Of a stretch of 64,000 nucleotides of DNA, positions 49,241 through 63,244 are shown one piece after another. The notes beneath the pieces were generated by a model. The model was not told the origin of the DNA and ran no database searches. It saw only the letters and a list, made by a program, of their open reading frames with translations. This stretch comes from Hymenolepis diminuta (taxonomy: Eukaryota; Platyhelminthes; Cestoda; Cyclophyllidea; Hymenolepididae): the NCBI GenBank assembly GCA_900708905.1, contig CAADRB010000029.1:223924-287923 (forward strand), read 5' to 3'. Position 1 is the stretch's first letter; each line of letters begins with the position of its first letter. The position numbers were made by a program, and so were the translations under genes.

Positions 49241-52200
49241 ATATTAATAATTTAATAGAACTCAATAAACAGATTAATTAGTAAACATTAGATTAAAATA
49301 TTTTCATTATTGCTTTTTTGTAGACTAAGAATTCTGACCTTATTTAATCACATTATTACAAAATAAAGGCTAATGTTAGGACATGAGTGATAGAGTTTGT
49401 GCAGTGCCATCTATACGATTTATATATTGTGGATACTTTTCTCATTAAATCTCCTCCCAGTTGGTCCATCGTAGTAGAGAAACCTTTGTTTTATTTGCCG
49501 GTGCTATCAGCTGGTGAAGTTTATGATTAATGAAGATCATTTCGGAGTTAAATAAATGGGTAGATTTCTCCTTATGTTCCTGGTACAATATATGTCTTAC
49601 TAATTATAATCTCATAGAACTTTCTAATAAACCACTGGAATAATATTTTACCTAACCTTACGCTCACAAACTTTTGGCAAAGCAATTATCCATGCCAATA
49701 ACTTTTTAGCCTGTTAATAAACTGCATATGATGAAAGATTATCAACCACTACTATTGACCCTTCAGTCTAACAATTCAGTCCATTACAATAATTGTGTAT
49801 CTTTACGGGTAGTGCGGAAAATCCGGATCATCATCAACTGTTGAAGTCTAAAACAAAATTATTTTATAAGCATTACAATGCAAGGAGTACCAGGTACCAA
49901 ATTTTTACTTCTAGTTCTCTTAAGTTAGTTTTGTATCTTATCAGACGCTTTTTAAAGCTAAGTGAACCATGAAACTAATAGTCCTTTTTGAACTTCTGGC
50001 CATATATTCATGATACATGGTATTTGTAACGAAAGCTGTATTTATTTAGTGATAATCATAATTTACATAATTTTAAAACGTGCTCTTTTAAAAATATCAG
50101 AATTAATACTTCTAATAATTTTAAATTAACATATAATTATTTGTGAGAATTTTGCGTTCGTAAGATATCAAATGTAAGAAAGATTATTCACCTGAAATTT
50201 TCTGCTGATGGAATAATGGTCAACTTACATTTGCATTCGAAGTCATAAGACCGAATGTTATTAATGCACGTCAAGCGATTTGGAGGGTCAACCACTCCAA
50301 CAAATTGCAATCAACAGGATACCTTCCATTCACATAAACTCAATGCAGTTAAAAATTTCGTTGATGAACAAGTAAAATTAAGCTTATCATGATTCCATTT
50401 GTTGATAATCCGTATGAAACTTTAATCTCGGAATTATAACTCGATATGTAATATGCCTCTTTAATGACATTTTATATTTTTTTGCCTTTTAGCATTACCT
50501 TCAAGTAAGGTTTTTACCTCTGATACTGTGGCATCAGGGCTTGCAATGGTGGATCACGAGAAAGATTCCCTTTGATACACGATGACTAGTATGATTGACT
50601 TTGCCTGTCGTCGATTATGCCTTTTGATTATAATACTTGCAACATATCACCCTCAGAATTATATTTCTTTATAGAGCTATCAATCTTCTAGTTATATTAA
50701 ACAATATCTCTATAATGGCATTTCGCAATTCTTTAAAAAATTATTTTAGTTTTTCCTCTTTCCTTCTTTCTTTGTCATAAATCACGCTATTTCCTAGATA
50801 TCCTTCAATGTAAAGAGTTCCCCGATCAAGGCAATAAAATCATTGAGTCTAAACGTAAATAAATTTAATTACCTAATTTTTTATCTCAATAGTTCTCATT
50901 TATGTCCTGCGGTAAAGGCGTCGGTCGGTCTTCAATGAACTGTGTAATAAGCTGTCGTGAGCTTCGGCAATAAGGCCCTACGTCGAATTTTATGGTGCTC
51001 CCGTAGATAGTCTTCATATTAAGACACCACTAGCCATATCCAAGTGCAAGTGTTGGATGAGGATAAGTTTTCAGAAAATTAACTGGGACAGTTTCTCAAG
51101 TGAATTGAACCATTCTACTAATGAAAATATGTACTTAATGAGGGGACTTTCAACATTATGCAATACAAAATCAAAATTAGTGAACCAGAATACAGCGATG
51201 TACTGATGACTACAGAAGAAAGAAGGCATTTGCTATTCTTAGATATACCTTCCCAAAACCTGAAAAATTAGTCAGTACCTCCCTGCAAATATTATAGAGC
51301 CATAAATTGAGTACTAGAGCATGTACTTATTTGAAGCTCGTAGAGAATGACTGAAAGAGAATGTGAATGCTACAAAATGAGACAAAAGGAGGTTAGGAAT
51401 AAAATATGTGTCCTTAATTAAGATATACGGAATGGATCTGGTGTTCATTTGATGAAAATAACTTTCCGTGAGAGTTAGAAAAGTTAGAGAATAGTTTCTC
51501 CAGCATAATGATTTGTACATTGACATTATAATCTTTTGTTCTGAAATTAAACTTCATGCAGAAAGTGGGCTTTGGTGCCCTTATTAATTACGAAGAATGA
51601 TAAAGTGTCTCCTTCGTCGGTTTAATATCGATACTTTTGAATTATTTTTGGTTAACCGCTATGAATTAAATGCATATTATTTGCTATTAAGCCATATATA
51701 TTTATACATGGCTATCATCATCTTTTGAACTGTTAGTCAGGATAAATTTCAATGATAGATTTTGCAACATGATATTGGTACATAGAACCAAGAAAAAATA
51801 ACTATGAATTGAATTTACTTTCAAATCACAAAAGGATAGTCTCATAGAATCACATAGTCACTCCGAACAACACGTTGATAGTAAGAAATTCTATTCTACC
51901 CAACGCCAAGTTTGCTACTAAAATTTTATAAATGGCACTACAAGAGGGATGAAGTGTGGAAATCATACATGTATGGGTGTTTTAGCTGCTAGTTGGGACG
52001 TATTTTATCTAAATAAAATTCTCCCGCTTTAAATGAATCACACCAACTCTTTATTATTCAAAAACGGGGACTCATTCTTACGCTTCAAGTGTCCGTAGCT
52101 AAAATGATAATCTGGCAATTTTGAAACTCAGCATATAACCTATTTCCGACTGACTCTGTTTTTATTCAAAAGGCGAAATTTATTTATAAAGGAAAATTTC

Positions 52201-53112
52201 AATCCGTTCGTTAACTGAGCATCCAATTTCCAGATGCTTTCTCATCAGTCCATTGTTAGAATTTCTTATCTCGTTTCCTATTTTCACAATAAGTTTAATT
52301 CCTGAATCTCATATGAAAATTTTATTTCTACTTCCCTATCTTTAAACATAAAATATTTTCTATGAACAATGCGTATAATATTAGGAGTTAAAGAAAAGCC
52401 AAATAGGAATTTGTTTTTGATTCGGTAAATTTAATTTTCTCAATAGAGGCACACTATCTGCTTGAAGAATAATTCTTTTAGGTAGGTTTCCTAAAAGAAT
52501 AGTTTTTTCTATTTTAGTATCATATTTCTTAACGCAAGTCCGCATTTATTTGCAAGCTTGTTAGTACAATTCGCATAAAGAATATGTGATATGCCAAAAA
52601 GATGGGCATTTTTTACTTATTTTAACATTAAAATTCGTTTTAATGAACCCGTTTTTGACTTAATAAGTGTGGTGTAAATCATTTCTGTCGGGGTCATGAA
52701 AGTTAAAAGTAAAAACTAATATATTTAATAGCAAACAAATTCCCCTGTTTAATTTCGGTACTTGAGCATCAACCAACTTCATGATCCGTTTAGACCCTAA
52801 ATACTAAATGATTTCCTAAACTGGATGCTCACCAGACTAGCGGGAATACAAAATGGTCAACTGAACCAACTTTTCACTTACTCGGAAATGACTCTTTTTA
52901 TCAGTTATTCCTAATTTTAGTCCCAATTCTTCTCCTCTCATTCTCTCATTAATAGTCCTTGTTCAACATACCTGTGGTCTCTTAAATCTAGAAATTCATC
53001 ACCGGAAATATTTTGTCCTCTGGTAGCTTTTATGAAGAACTTTAATATTTAATATTTAATTAATTAAATTTGATTTGAATAATTTATTTATTTAATATTT
53101 ATATAATATGTA

Positions 53113-53131
53113 CATATATATATATATATAA
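53113..53131. repeat. TA microsatellite
   Basis: About nine TA units lie within a longer AT-only region (53040-53131). Confidence 0.9.
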
Positions 53132-53344
53132 GACAGATCGAAATTTGGTCCAACCTTCATACGAAATGAAAAAAATTTGATCTTGTTTTGATATTTAATT
53201 ATTTTAGTATTCGTCTTTTTAAGATAGCTATTTGCTATCCTTCTTTTAATGAATGATGCAGGTTGATAATGTTTGACATTCATTATTATTATCCCCAGTA
53301 TTTAAAAAGTTATAATTTTTGATTGTGGAAAGCAAATGACATCG

Positions 53345-53685
53345 AATAACAGTATGTCCGACAAGTGATGAAGGGGAGGGAATCAAAATGATACAGAGAC
53401 CAACGTCAAGGTATCAAAGAGTTTAACTTCATTTGATTTTTGGATCCGGAGTCGTACAATATTTATTAAATGAGCAATTCACGTTCCAAAATTCAAATTT
53501 CACGATTCGTCCCCATAGATTGCAACAAGTGCTTGTCTGCGATGTTCAATGCATATTAACAGGTATTATTTAACCAAAAAGAGTCAGTCTTACAGCTTCA
53601 TTTTATTTTTTCCTCCAGTGGCTGAGAGGGAAAATGACCTTCTATGATATTTGACAGCTACGGTTTAAACATAACAAAGATGCGA
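53345..53685. repeat. Diverged dispersed repeat, copy B (partner 48955-49240)
   Basis: See copy A; the strongest match is TTTGATTTTTGGATCCGGA near 53439. There is no terminal repeat or coding frame that would identify the element type. Confidence 0.5.
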
Positions 53686-56600
53686 TAGATAATATCTTTT
53701 CATTTGGTATTCATAAACTCCTAATCAATAATATAGAAATTCACGACATCAAAAGGCATTATACTATAATAATGAAAAAATCCGTTTTTTACTAAATCAA
53801 ATGCGAATACAAATCCAAACATCAGAAAATGCCAACTATTACACTTCGTATTCATAATGCTATATATTGAATGCCATCTTTTAATGAACGTATGGTATTA
53901 TTCAGCCATATTTTTCTAATAAACTGCCACAATGGCTTAAATTCAGTTTACATTACTCAAAATATCTCCGGAGAATTCAGCAAAAGATGAAAGCGTCGCA
54001 TGCATAAGTGTGATCTTAAGTCCTAAAATATTAAGGAATTTCTATAAATACAAAGTTTAAATAAATACCTTTAAAATATTTTCTTTGAACCTGATTAACA
54101 ATTAAACAGGAAATCATGCCTGTGGGCTGATTTTTATCTTATCATAACGAAAATAAACTAATTTCTTTTTCATACTTTTTACCAAATATCATTTAAAAAA
54201 TCAGTAGTGTCAAATGCCTACGTAAATTGATAATTTTCAAATGAAAACAATGAAGTAAAGTATGCTTCTTGTAAAATTAATTGTGCATGACCTTGGCATT
54301 AATCATTTTCTCTAAAACAGAATTAGTCTTAGTTCTCTTGATCCGTCCAGATTCATCACGATGAAAAGGAAATGGAGATTTGATGAGTTATTACTGAACT
54401 GGAGATGAGTTCAGCCATCTCATTTTCAGTTACAATGTACAATGTACAATTTCAGTGTATTTACACAAATAAGAAAAGAACATGAATGTTTGGGAATTCA
54501 AGTCTAAACCGCCACAAATATATATGCAATCCAGACGGTGATGAGAATCAGTCTGATCTGAAATAATCGCACAAAGCGGTATCTGCTCTTGTTATGCACT
54601 TATCAATATTGATGAGTTGACAGCTGATTATTAGAATAGAATATTTGCAGATAAGCTTGTTTATGCTTTGTTAAGTCTTATTAAAAAGAGCGCCATTTCA
54701 CGAATAAATATTAACACACTTTAAACACCTAAAAAGTCGAAACTTTGATAACATCGCTCCTCTTGAACGAAAAGATGCTGCCCTAAGAACACAGTCTAAT
54801 CTTCACTCACTCTTTCATGGATTGTCATTAAACAGTATGTTGGATCATTCAGGCCGGTTAGTTGTGCCAAATGTTGTGCCGAAGGTGCGTGACGAATCGG
54901 TTTACTGCTGAGCCGTAGGTGATCAAAGTAGCGAACGGCATTTTTATCTTCGACATGTCACTCATGCAAATACAGGTTCTTTTAATTGAGCCTTAAGCCT
55001 CATAATAAATGTATTTGAGTCAAAATATTAACTAACTACTACTGACTTTTGATTTCTAGAAGATATTGAATTTTGCACTCTGATTGAAAAATAACTCGAA
55101 CTAAATAATGTGTTAATTTATCGAAAAATTATAAACTTAATTGCAAAAATCCGTCATTTGAAATTCAAGGTCGCAGATTCTGTTATGGAGGACATTACGG
55201 TTTGAGGACTCAAGTCAAGGCTAACGTAAAGTAGGAATATCAAATTAAACTTCGCACAATATATTCCTACCATGGTTCACCATATATATAACCGCTTAGT
55301 TGTCAAATTCTTCTATCTTCAATATGGAAATTTACTTATCAACCATCCTGTATATTAAAATATAGAGTGAGCAAGATAATGGTTCTCAATTCAACGTATC
55401 TATTTACCTTTAAGTACGCCCTGATTTAATTTATGAGCATTTGCATAATTGAATTATCAACTGATGGCGCTTGAATATCAAAGGAAACGTTTTAGAATGA
55501 TTGTTAATTAAAAAGGCGTGGATTTATTTATAGTTCCATTACGTGATATAAATTTATACGCCTTGTTTTAAACAAATTGAAACAAACAATATCTGAAGGC
55601 TTGATTCAGTTTCACATAACTGTTTTTTAGAAAGGAAGAGCCAAATCCGTTTTGATTAGCACGTTTATAGAAGCAATCCTTTTTAGACTTTGATTAATCA
55701 GTAGTTTTGTGAACCCCTTAGAATGAAGAATTCTGATATCAAACTTTTTCTAACCAGTGCAGTCAGTCCTTCCATTCATTAATTGTGTATATTGACTTCA
55801 TGGCTACTTATTTGGAAGGTAGGTACTTTGACTAGCATATGTGAAGTTCACGCCATTCTGTCACAAGAGTGTCATTTAAACTTTGACAGATATGGACTGA
55901 AATTTTCATGAACTCAAAAAGAGTTTTGAAAAGAGAAAAATAATCCATACTGAACTTCTGATGCATTCCCTTTTAAATTCTATTTAATTAAAATGAATTT
56001 AAAACCTGTTAAATTTGACTAATCAGGTATATTTGCTATCTTTCTACGGTTTAGCAACTAAACAAAGTAATATTTATAGGCTATTCATATATCCAAAGTT
56101 AAATCATGAAATTTAACTTTGTTCTATTCCCAACTAGTTGGCTAAATTGAAACTGAATAAGTTAAAATTACTCAAAAAATACGATGGTTTATACGATAAA
56201 AGAGTCAAATAACTGTAAATGGTATTAAAAAGTATATTCATCAAAGGCGAATTGTGTTTGTAAACTCATCTCAATAGAATTTTTACTTGAAAGGGAAACT
56301 CTGAATAAATTGCATATTTGAGCGTGTTTTCAAAGATGTAATTTCGCTGCAATATTTTTCGCAACTATTTAGCTTCAGTTCTAGCACGCTATTATACCAA
56401 GATAAGCACCCATTTCAAATACCCAGTAGCCAACTGGAAGACAGCAACATTTATCAAAGATTGATCAAAGAAAATGAGACAGAGGATGAAGATTTAAATT
56501 CAGATGAAAGCATCTTTTATCAGTGATGGCAAACCTAGTTACAGTACACGGAGTTGATTTGAAACGACAGTTGGAAAAAAGCTACATGAAATACCTTGTT

Positions 56601-56878
56601 ATCAAAATTTTGACAGTTTGGCAGTCTTTTGCATTTAAGATCAATCAGAAATAAGTTTAATGGAATACGCATAATTCAATACCATTGTGTCTTATGCTCT
56701 CTAATATGTTAGATTTCTACCCAGTTGTTTTTCTTAGACATCTGTTTTCTACGTTCCTAAGTTTGTTCTTTTTGCCTTTTTCTGAACAAATATATTTCAA
56801 GGATTATTAAAGTTTACTATTAAGCAGCATATTAAAACATCAATCACCAATACTTTTAGTAAACTGAAGTTAATTTTA

Positions 56879-56895
56879 AATATATATATATATAT
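56879..56895. repeat. TA microsatellite
   Basis: About eight TA units run into TGTATTTATG. Confidence 0.85.
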
Positions 56896-57239
56896 GTATT
56901 TATGTGGTTTTTGTATATGTTCCTGAATAATATTTGTCGTTCGCATTTATGTCGATCTGGTCATCAGCTTATTCGACTTCTCCGCATCCTATAGATTTTC
57001 ATCTAATTGTTTAAAGTTAATGCATAGAAAAGTTACATAATGTCTTAAAGTTATTTAGAAGGCATTATGGTGCAATTTAATTTAATCTCTTAATAAAACT
57101 GAAAATACACTATAATCACATAAATTTTTCCCACAATGCAGATTACCGTCATTGACTGATGGGTTTAACATTTTTATCCAAGTCAGTTCAATTCAATTTC
57201 CCTTTACAAGTTAGTTTTCTTTCCCCTTTACTTTCTATT

Positions 57240-57560
57240 TGAGACTGTAGCCGCCGTTGAAATTGAGGAGAATTAACTACCACAATGCATCTTCCTCCGC
57301 AAATCCCCAAATAGACAGAAAATCGAGCAATTGTGACGATTCGTGCGGAAAGATCGAAATTTTGAGTAACATTTGCGGAGAAATGAATAATTTATGCGGA
57401 ATGGAAAGCAGAAGTATGTGGGCAGCGGGTAGAAAAGGAGAAGGGGAAGGAGGGATGGTATATACTATAAAATCCAATTTCCCCTAACCTCTACCACCAT
57501 CCCCACCGTCTACCTAGCCTGTGGTATTCCCTCGGAAGATCACAATTTTCACTTCTCACT
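57240..57560. promoter_or_regulatory. Compositionally distinct block with repeated TGCGGA motif
   Basis: This block is richer in G and C than its flanks and contains the hexamer TGCGGA (or its complement) four times in about 110 bp (near 57294, 57344, 57375 and 57394), then a GGAGAAGGGGAAGGAGGG purine run and a CCACCATCCCCACCG pyrimidine run. It lies 10 kb upstream of the protocadherin start. A distal control element or untranslated exon is possible; this is a weak call. Confidence 0.2.
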
Positions 57561-59532
57561 GAGTTATTGCCCGAAGAGGTGGGATAAATTATTCAAAACG
57601 GTGAAAATACAAACGCACAATCCCACAACCGCCCGCATCTTGGGAGAAAGTCGCCTTATTGTTTTAATTATTCGCTGCGTTTCCTTTATTCGTGCACAAT
57701 GAAAATTAAACCCCTGAAGGTCATTTCATTTTTACGATTTCTCCAGAGGCATTTTATTAGTCCTATATAATGAGCTTAAAAATCTACTCAATTGCTGCAT
57801 GGGAACATCAATTAAAAATCCCACGAACGGAATTTAACTCTCGGTTTTAGTGCATATAAAGAAGGGTTAGTAGATGATAGCCTAGTATCTTAGAGCCTAC
57901 AGAGTCCAGCTGAGCTAAAATCCTTCCAATTTATTTCGATGCTCATCAAACAACAAAATGTATAAGGAGGAAGGCGTTGGTCAAAGAGCTTTATTGTAAA
58001 CAGAGAGAAAGCTCAAGGGGGTGAACCTTGTGTGAGGGCAAGGTTATGGGATAGCAGTATATGAGTACAGTTGTTTATACAGAACGATAGGAACTAAAAA
58101 CTACTGTAAATGGATTGAGACTTTCAACGGTAATATTCAACATTGTGTCGTAGGAAATTCAATCTGGACCGATAGATATATGGTTTGATTATAGTGGTAT
58201 TCCATATCGCTTTGTGAGAAAGTCCATCTAGATTTATCAAAAACTGTGGCTTAGGCGTGGAAGTGTTCGTTGTTATCTCGAATAATTTATTGTAAAAAGG
58301 AAACAATTTTATTTAAGAAAAAGCAACTTACTCACGAATAAGTGAACTACTGCATACACAAATATCTATGCTGATTTTAGTTAAAAGAAGAGTACTTTTT
58401 CAGCTAGTAATCACGACCGATATGCAATCAGCAAACCCTAAAAATGAATACTTTTTCAGAAAGAGATGACTTTTATCCGTTATATAAGCTAGGAATTTTT
58501 CTGCGGAATACGACCAGACAACTGTCTGTTCTGAATAAAATTTGTCGAAGATTTAGGAATAGACTAAATCATAATAAGTCCATTTGAATTGGACAATAGG
58601 TTGCATAGTTGCCTAGTATGTTGAAGGAAGAGCTCTGCAAGTCTGTATGATTACCTTTTTCGCATTTTGACATTCTTTTCCACCCTTAAATTGTAATGTC
58701 TAGTTTTCTTAAATTCGTCTAACGGTCTTCAATTATAGAGATACGAAAGTATACAAGACAGAGTAAAAAAACAAAAGAATGTACGCCAATTTCTTCTTTT
58801 CACGCTTGGTGTGTTCAATCATGAAGATTTTTGAACTAATAGAATTGAGCACCATTCGACTCTTGGATGCGAACAATACGAATGAGAGAAACTTAGAGTA
58901 ATTAAAAAGCCAGAGGGAGCAATGAAAAAGAGTCATCTCTGAGTAGGTGAAGACTGGGATTTGAAACTCGATTCCATGAAGTGCGTAAATTGCAAACCAA
59001 TAAATCGATGTGTGGAAACACTTCCAGTTCAATGGCGAATCCACTTACTATATCCAATTAAGGCATCCACTCGGAAGGCTTCAGCAAGACTTCTAAGTAT
59101 TAGGTGGTGAGCTTAGTTATCTCTGAGTTGATTAATAACAAGGAAAGCAAATTTTAATATCTATGTTATTCAAATATACTTAAACAGTAGCACACAAAGT
59201 ATAGTTCTACTCTACATCTTTATAAACTATTTAATAATTTAAATCTAGTGAACAGATCTCGGTGGTCTCCATTTACATAACACTAGATTTTAAATTCAGC
59301 GGTAGCATATCTAGTCATATTTTTAAAGTCGAACATTCTCATCCTTCCTGTATGAAAGGTTATTAGATACTAGGTGACGGTGTTTAGTTCATTTAGTTTC
59401 TCATTACGTGGCAAAAAAGACCAAATTAATTGAAAAATAACACAAACGTAGAATCTATTACAGTGTATTCAGATGCCCTGGTGATGGAACGATATAAAAA
59501 TTAATGTAAAAACATCACCTGCAATAAGTCAT

Positions 59533-59622
59533 AAAATATTAAAATATCATTAATATTTTATTAATATTATTATATTATATTAATATTAAAATATTATATT
59601 ATATTATAATATTAAAAACGAA
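59533..59622. repeat. AT-only palindromic simple sequence
   Basis: About 90 bp of almost pure A and T is built from ATTAATATT, TATTATATTA and similar units, largely self-complementary, so it could form hairpins or cruciforms. Confidence 0.85.
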
Positions 59623-59754
59623 ACTTTTATTCAAGCATCTCAAGCTCCCGAACAGATGATGGAAGAGGCAGTTATTAACCGTAAATACTTCCTTAGGAAA
59701 CGTCTAATGATAATACAATGCAAGAATTAAGACCCTTAATGTACTAAAGTAGCG

Positions 59755-60000
59755 GTAACTCGATAATTGCTACTTCAGGGACCTGACCAAATTGAGCTAG
59801 GTATCCTCTCCTAGAAATAATGATTTTCTTAAGGCTAACAGAAATCAACAGCGCTTAATGAGTGAGAAGACGAAGAGTCGTCTTTAACAAATGTGTATTG
59901 GAGAATTGGAAAATGAATAAGCAGGATGTGGATGAAGGAGTAGAAAGGGAATAGGGAGGAAGGAGGGATGTGTCAGTTCGAACTGTGCTAGACAAGCAAA
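59755..60000. repeat. Diverged dispersed repeat, copy 2 (partner 9550-9750)
   Basis: The same ordered blocks occur as in the copy near 9550-9750, with a longer purine-rich middle (GGGAATAGGGAGGAAGGAGG). The repeat type is unknown. Confidence 0.4.
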
Positions 60001-63000
60001 GTCAGTTAAGTTTTGAGGCGCTGACTCATTTTATTGTGAGTCATTGTATGATTGTAGGACGAGCAACTGATTAGAAATCAATTGACAATTAAATATGGAC
60101 CTAAAACAGAGATAGAGCAGACCTCTGAGTCAGCAGATACTACAGTATCATGATTACGTTTTCATAATCGGAATGATCGGATAAAAGAAGTAAAAGTTAA
60201 GGAATTTATCTCAAAAGTTTTTTTTTTCTGATTAATGACCCGGTGCCTTAGTCATTACAATTTTTACGCGAGACATTCTTGATCTTTCTATTTGGTTGAA
60301 GCCACTTTTTAAAGCCTATTGAAAATTAAACTAGGTACTATTTTGTAAGAACGAGTGTTTGATATTGTAAGGAGTTTCATAGTCACTTATGTCACATGCA
60401 ACATCTAACCCATTCAATAACAGAAGAAAATGTTCCTCTGGATATAAATAAAATCTTAAGATCTTACTTTCTTAGAAGTACCATTTGAGGATATATATGT
60501 TCGGTGACGGTGATGTCTGCTAAGTGAGAGATCATGAGATCAATGTCGGTTAGCAAACATGCTTGCAGTCAGCCATACCGGTTAAAAAGAGGAGTAATAG
60601 AATATGAGCTCCTTTTTGCAGTGAGTCTAGGATTCTTATACGAAAGTCGACAAAACAAAACAAAGCTCAAAGCCTCACTGTTGACGTTTTGCCTCGGAAT
60701 GAGCGATTCTCTTAGGTTGTCTATATACCGCCCGTCAGTCTTATCTATAGGCTGGTGCAAGCAACTTCTGACAGCTTGGCAGTTAATCAGGACAAAACCG
60801 TAATCGATCAGGTATTGGTTCGACTTTCAAATATCATCAGCATCAAGATGGCTTGTGTTCTTCTGTACATCGTGTTAGTTTAGTTAATAAGATGCCTTGG
60901 AGTAACTGCATTTTTGTCTCATCTTTCTTTGGTTGTGAGCCAAATGGGTAGATATTTAATGCGTAGAAATTAGACTTCCTAGAGCTACAGAAGAGTCTTA
61001 CTACTTTACAAAAGATAGCTCAAATGAGATATTGCGGACACCTATCTTAATGAACTTAGAAAGTTCTTTGGTGGATAAATTTTCTATATATTACAAATTT
61101 CAATGAAACATAAATAGTTAAAAATATTTATTCAGAAAGCATAACAATTTCCCCTATCCCCTTTATTTGCCCATTAAAAAGGCACTTAAGAATGTTTTAG
61201 ATAACTACAACGAAATTTGCAAAAATTAAAAGATTATTTGATAGAGAGATAAACAGTGTTGAGTGTAAATAAGAGTAGTCTCAAATGTTATTCATTTTCT
61301 GGTGAGAGACGCATGAGAATTCCCATGAAAGCGCATGATTACCTCTCAGTTTAATTGAGAAGTGATGGGTAATCAACCCAATCTGACGGTTTTTAATGGG
61401 CGATTGTTTCCATTTTTTAAAAATTGTCTAAGATCATAATAAGATCATTTATCTATTCTTTCTTTCCATCATTTAAATGTCTTTGTGAGACTTATTTTTA
61501 ATAAAAATAATATCACTTTTTCAAGTCCTCCTGTGAATCAGGTCAAAGATTTGCTATAAATCGATTATTTTTCTAATTGGAGTTTCATTTAACTTTATCG
61601 TACACGGAGAGTAGAAAAAATAAATTTTGTCTATTTGAACCATACGATCAGAATTATAAAATAATTTTGTTTTAGAGTTACGTTCTTGTTAGGGTGAGGA
61701 GCGAGTTTCAGAGATAGGAAAGTAAAACAGGAAGATTTTGTTCTTGAAGAGTAATGATTACTTAGGAGCTAGCGTTTAATTTTAAATGGATATTGGTAGT
61801 TAGGGCGATCTGGAACAAATACATGAAGAAAGGTTTGCGTTTACTCACGTTTTGTTATCTCATCTTCACAAACTAATTCCAATTTGCTTGATAGCAGAAA
61901 AAAGCTCTCGACTTAAATGGTATTAGTTGATAGATGAGGTGGTTGATTCATTCCCGCCCTCATACTTAGTATAAGATAAATTGTGCAACTTTGGTTTTTG
62001 CTACGATAATGTTAGCTGGATGTCTTCACTCGAGATAAACTCAGCATAACGAGTAAAGCGTGTCAATGTAGTTGTAGAGAACTGACATCAATGACTTGTG
62101 ACTCATTCATTGCGTCCTCAATTCCCATTTGACTCTGATTTTTTATACCTTTGTCATCGTAAATAGTTATGTGTCTTGTATCACATGTTTGTCTACACGC
62201 TACAAACCCAATTATCTCTCCTGCCATTCAATATTTATTATTAGTGTGCATCGTTTATAAGGATTCCCGTTGGTTTTTCAATCAGTACATTCTACTTCTT
62301 ATTAAAAAACACTGAAAACGAAGTAAATTATTCCCTTCACGCATTAACACAATTTTTGATTTAAAATGATATTCAGATCCAGTGATTCCTGAGACTGCTA
62401 ACAGTGAGGGTTTCCTAAGGATTGTCACGCGCAGAGAAAAGTCGTCTTATAGTCTTTCTAATTCAGGAACATACGTTTTTTTAATTATAAACCAGTGGTA
62501 CTCAGTAATTTCCATCACAGGATTCGCATTGATATGCCTTGAATATGAATATGCACACTATACTCCACATTTTCATTCAATAATTGGTGCAACTACTCTA
62601 ATTTCCCCATAGATGGCATCCACATTAATTTTTCTCATAATTAACAGAACCACTATGGGGTTACCAGTTTTATCTGTTCTTTCGGAGATTTGAGCTACAT
62701 CTACTCTTGCAGTCCGATCAATAGGCATTTGAATGCATGTTTCGACTTTTGGAACCCGAGTAACTATAAGATTATTTAACAGAGAGTAAGTATCTATAGT
62801 TAACTCATGGAGAAAACTGAGTTTTTGCTCATTCCAGCTCATATTTGAGGCCTATAACATTTTTATACCTAACTTTATGAAGCTCTGATTGCATACAAAT
62901 TTGAGAGTATTTTTCGAAAACTATTGAAGGTATGCGGCAATGCTGACAGTTGTTTTTAACTGCCAATAACCTCATAAAATTTGGCAAAACCTATCCTTAA

Positions 63001-63244
63001 GTTTCAATTACATAGTTATAGAATACACTGAATCTATAATCTTTTCCCTTTAATTCTTGTTAGTATTAAAATAAATGCTTTATTTTTATTTAATTGTATA
63101 GCACGGGACCAGATGATGGAAATATTAAATCAAATTATTCGCATTAGTGAAGTCAGTCAGACCACTCTGCTCATTTTAGTATAATCTAAGTGGTACTTGC
63201 ACACAAGACTGTAATAAAAAAACAATAATGTGTGTTTTGGGCAG

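Larger units (their letters stand above)
47561..57239. other. Upstream intergenic region, no gene seen
   Basis: AT-rich sequence contains an 11-base gap (48503-48513), a pair of old repeats (48955-49240 and 53345-53685) and TA microsatellites. A more complex block at 54838-54985 is not recognised. No coding exon could be supported; an untranslated first exon of the protocadherin could be hidden here. Confidence 0.5.
57561..63244. other. Intergenic region, no gene seen
   Basis: AT-rich sequence contains an old repeat (59755-60000) and an AT-only palindromic stretch (59533-59622). Open frames of up to about 100 codons have no recognised motif. A minus-strand frame at 62573-62842 has an acceptor-like site before it but no recognisable content. 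Confidence 0.5.

Noticed and set aside
60534..60803. Opposed frames of 89 (plus) and 63 (minus) codons, thought at first to be a retroelement piece
   Set aside because: No reverse transcriptase or endonuclease motif could be found in any frame.
62573..62842. Minus-strand open frame of 89 codons with an acceptor-like TTATAG upstream
   Set aside because: No recognisable motif, no good donor, and a length common by chance in this window.
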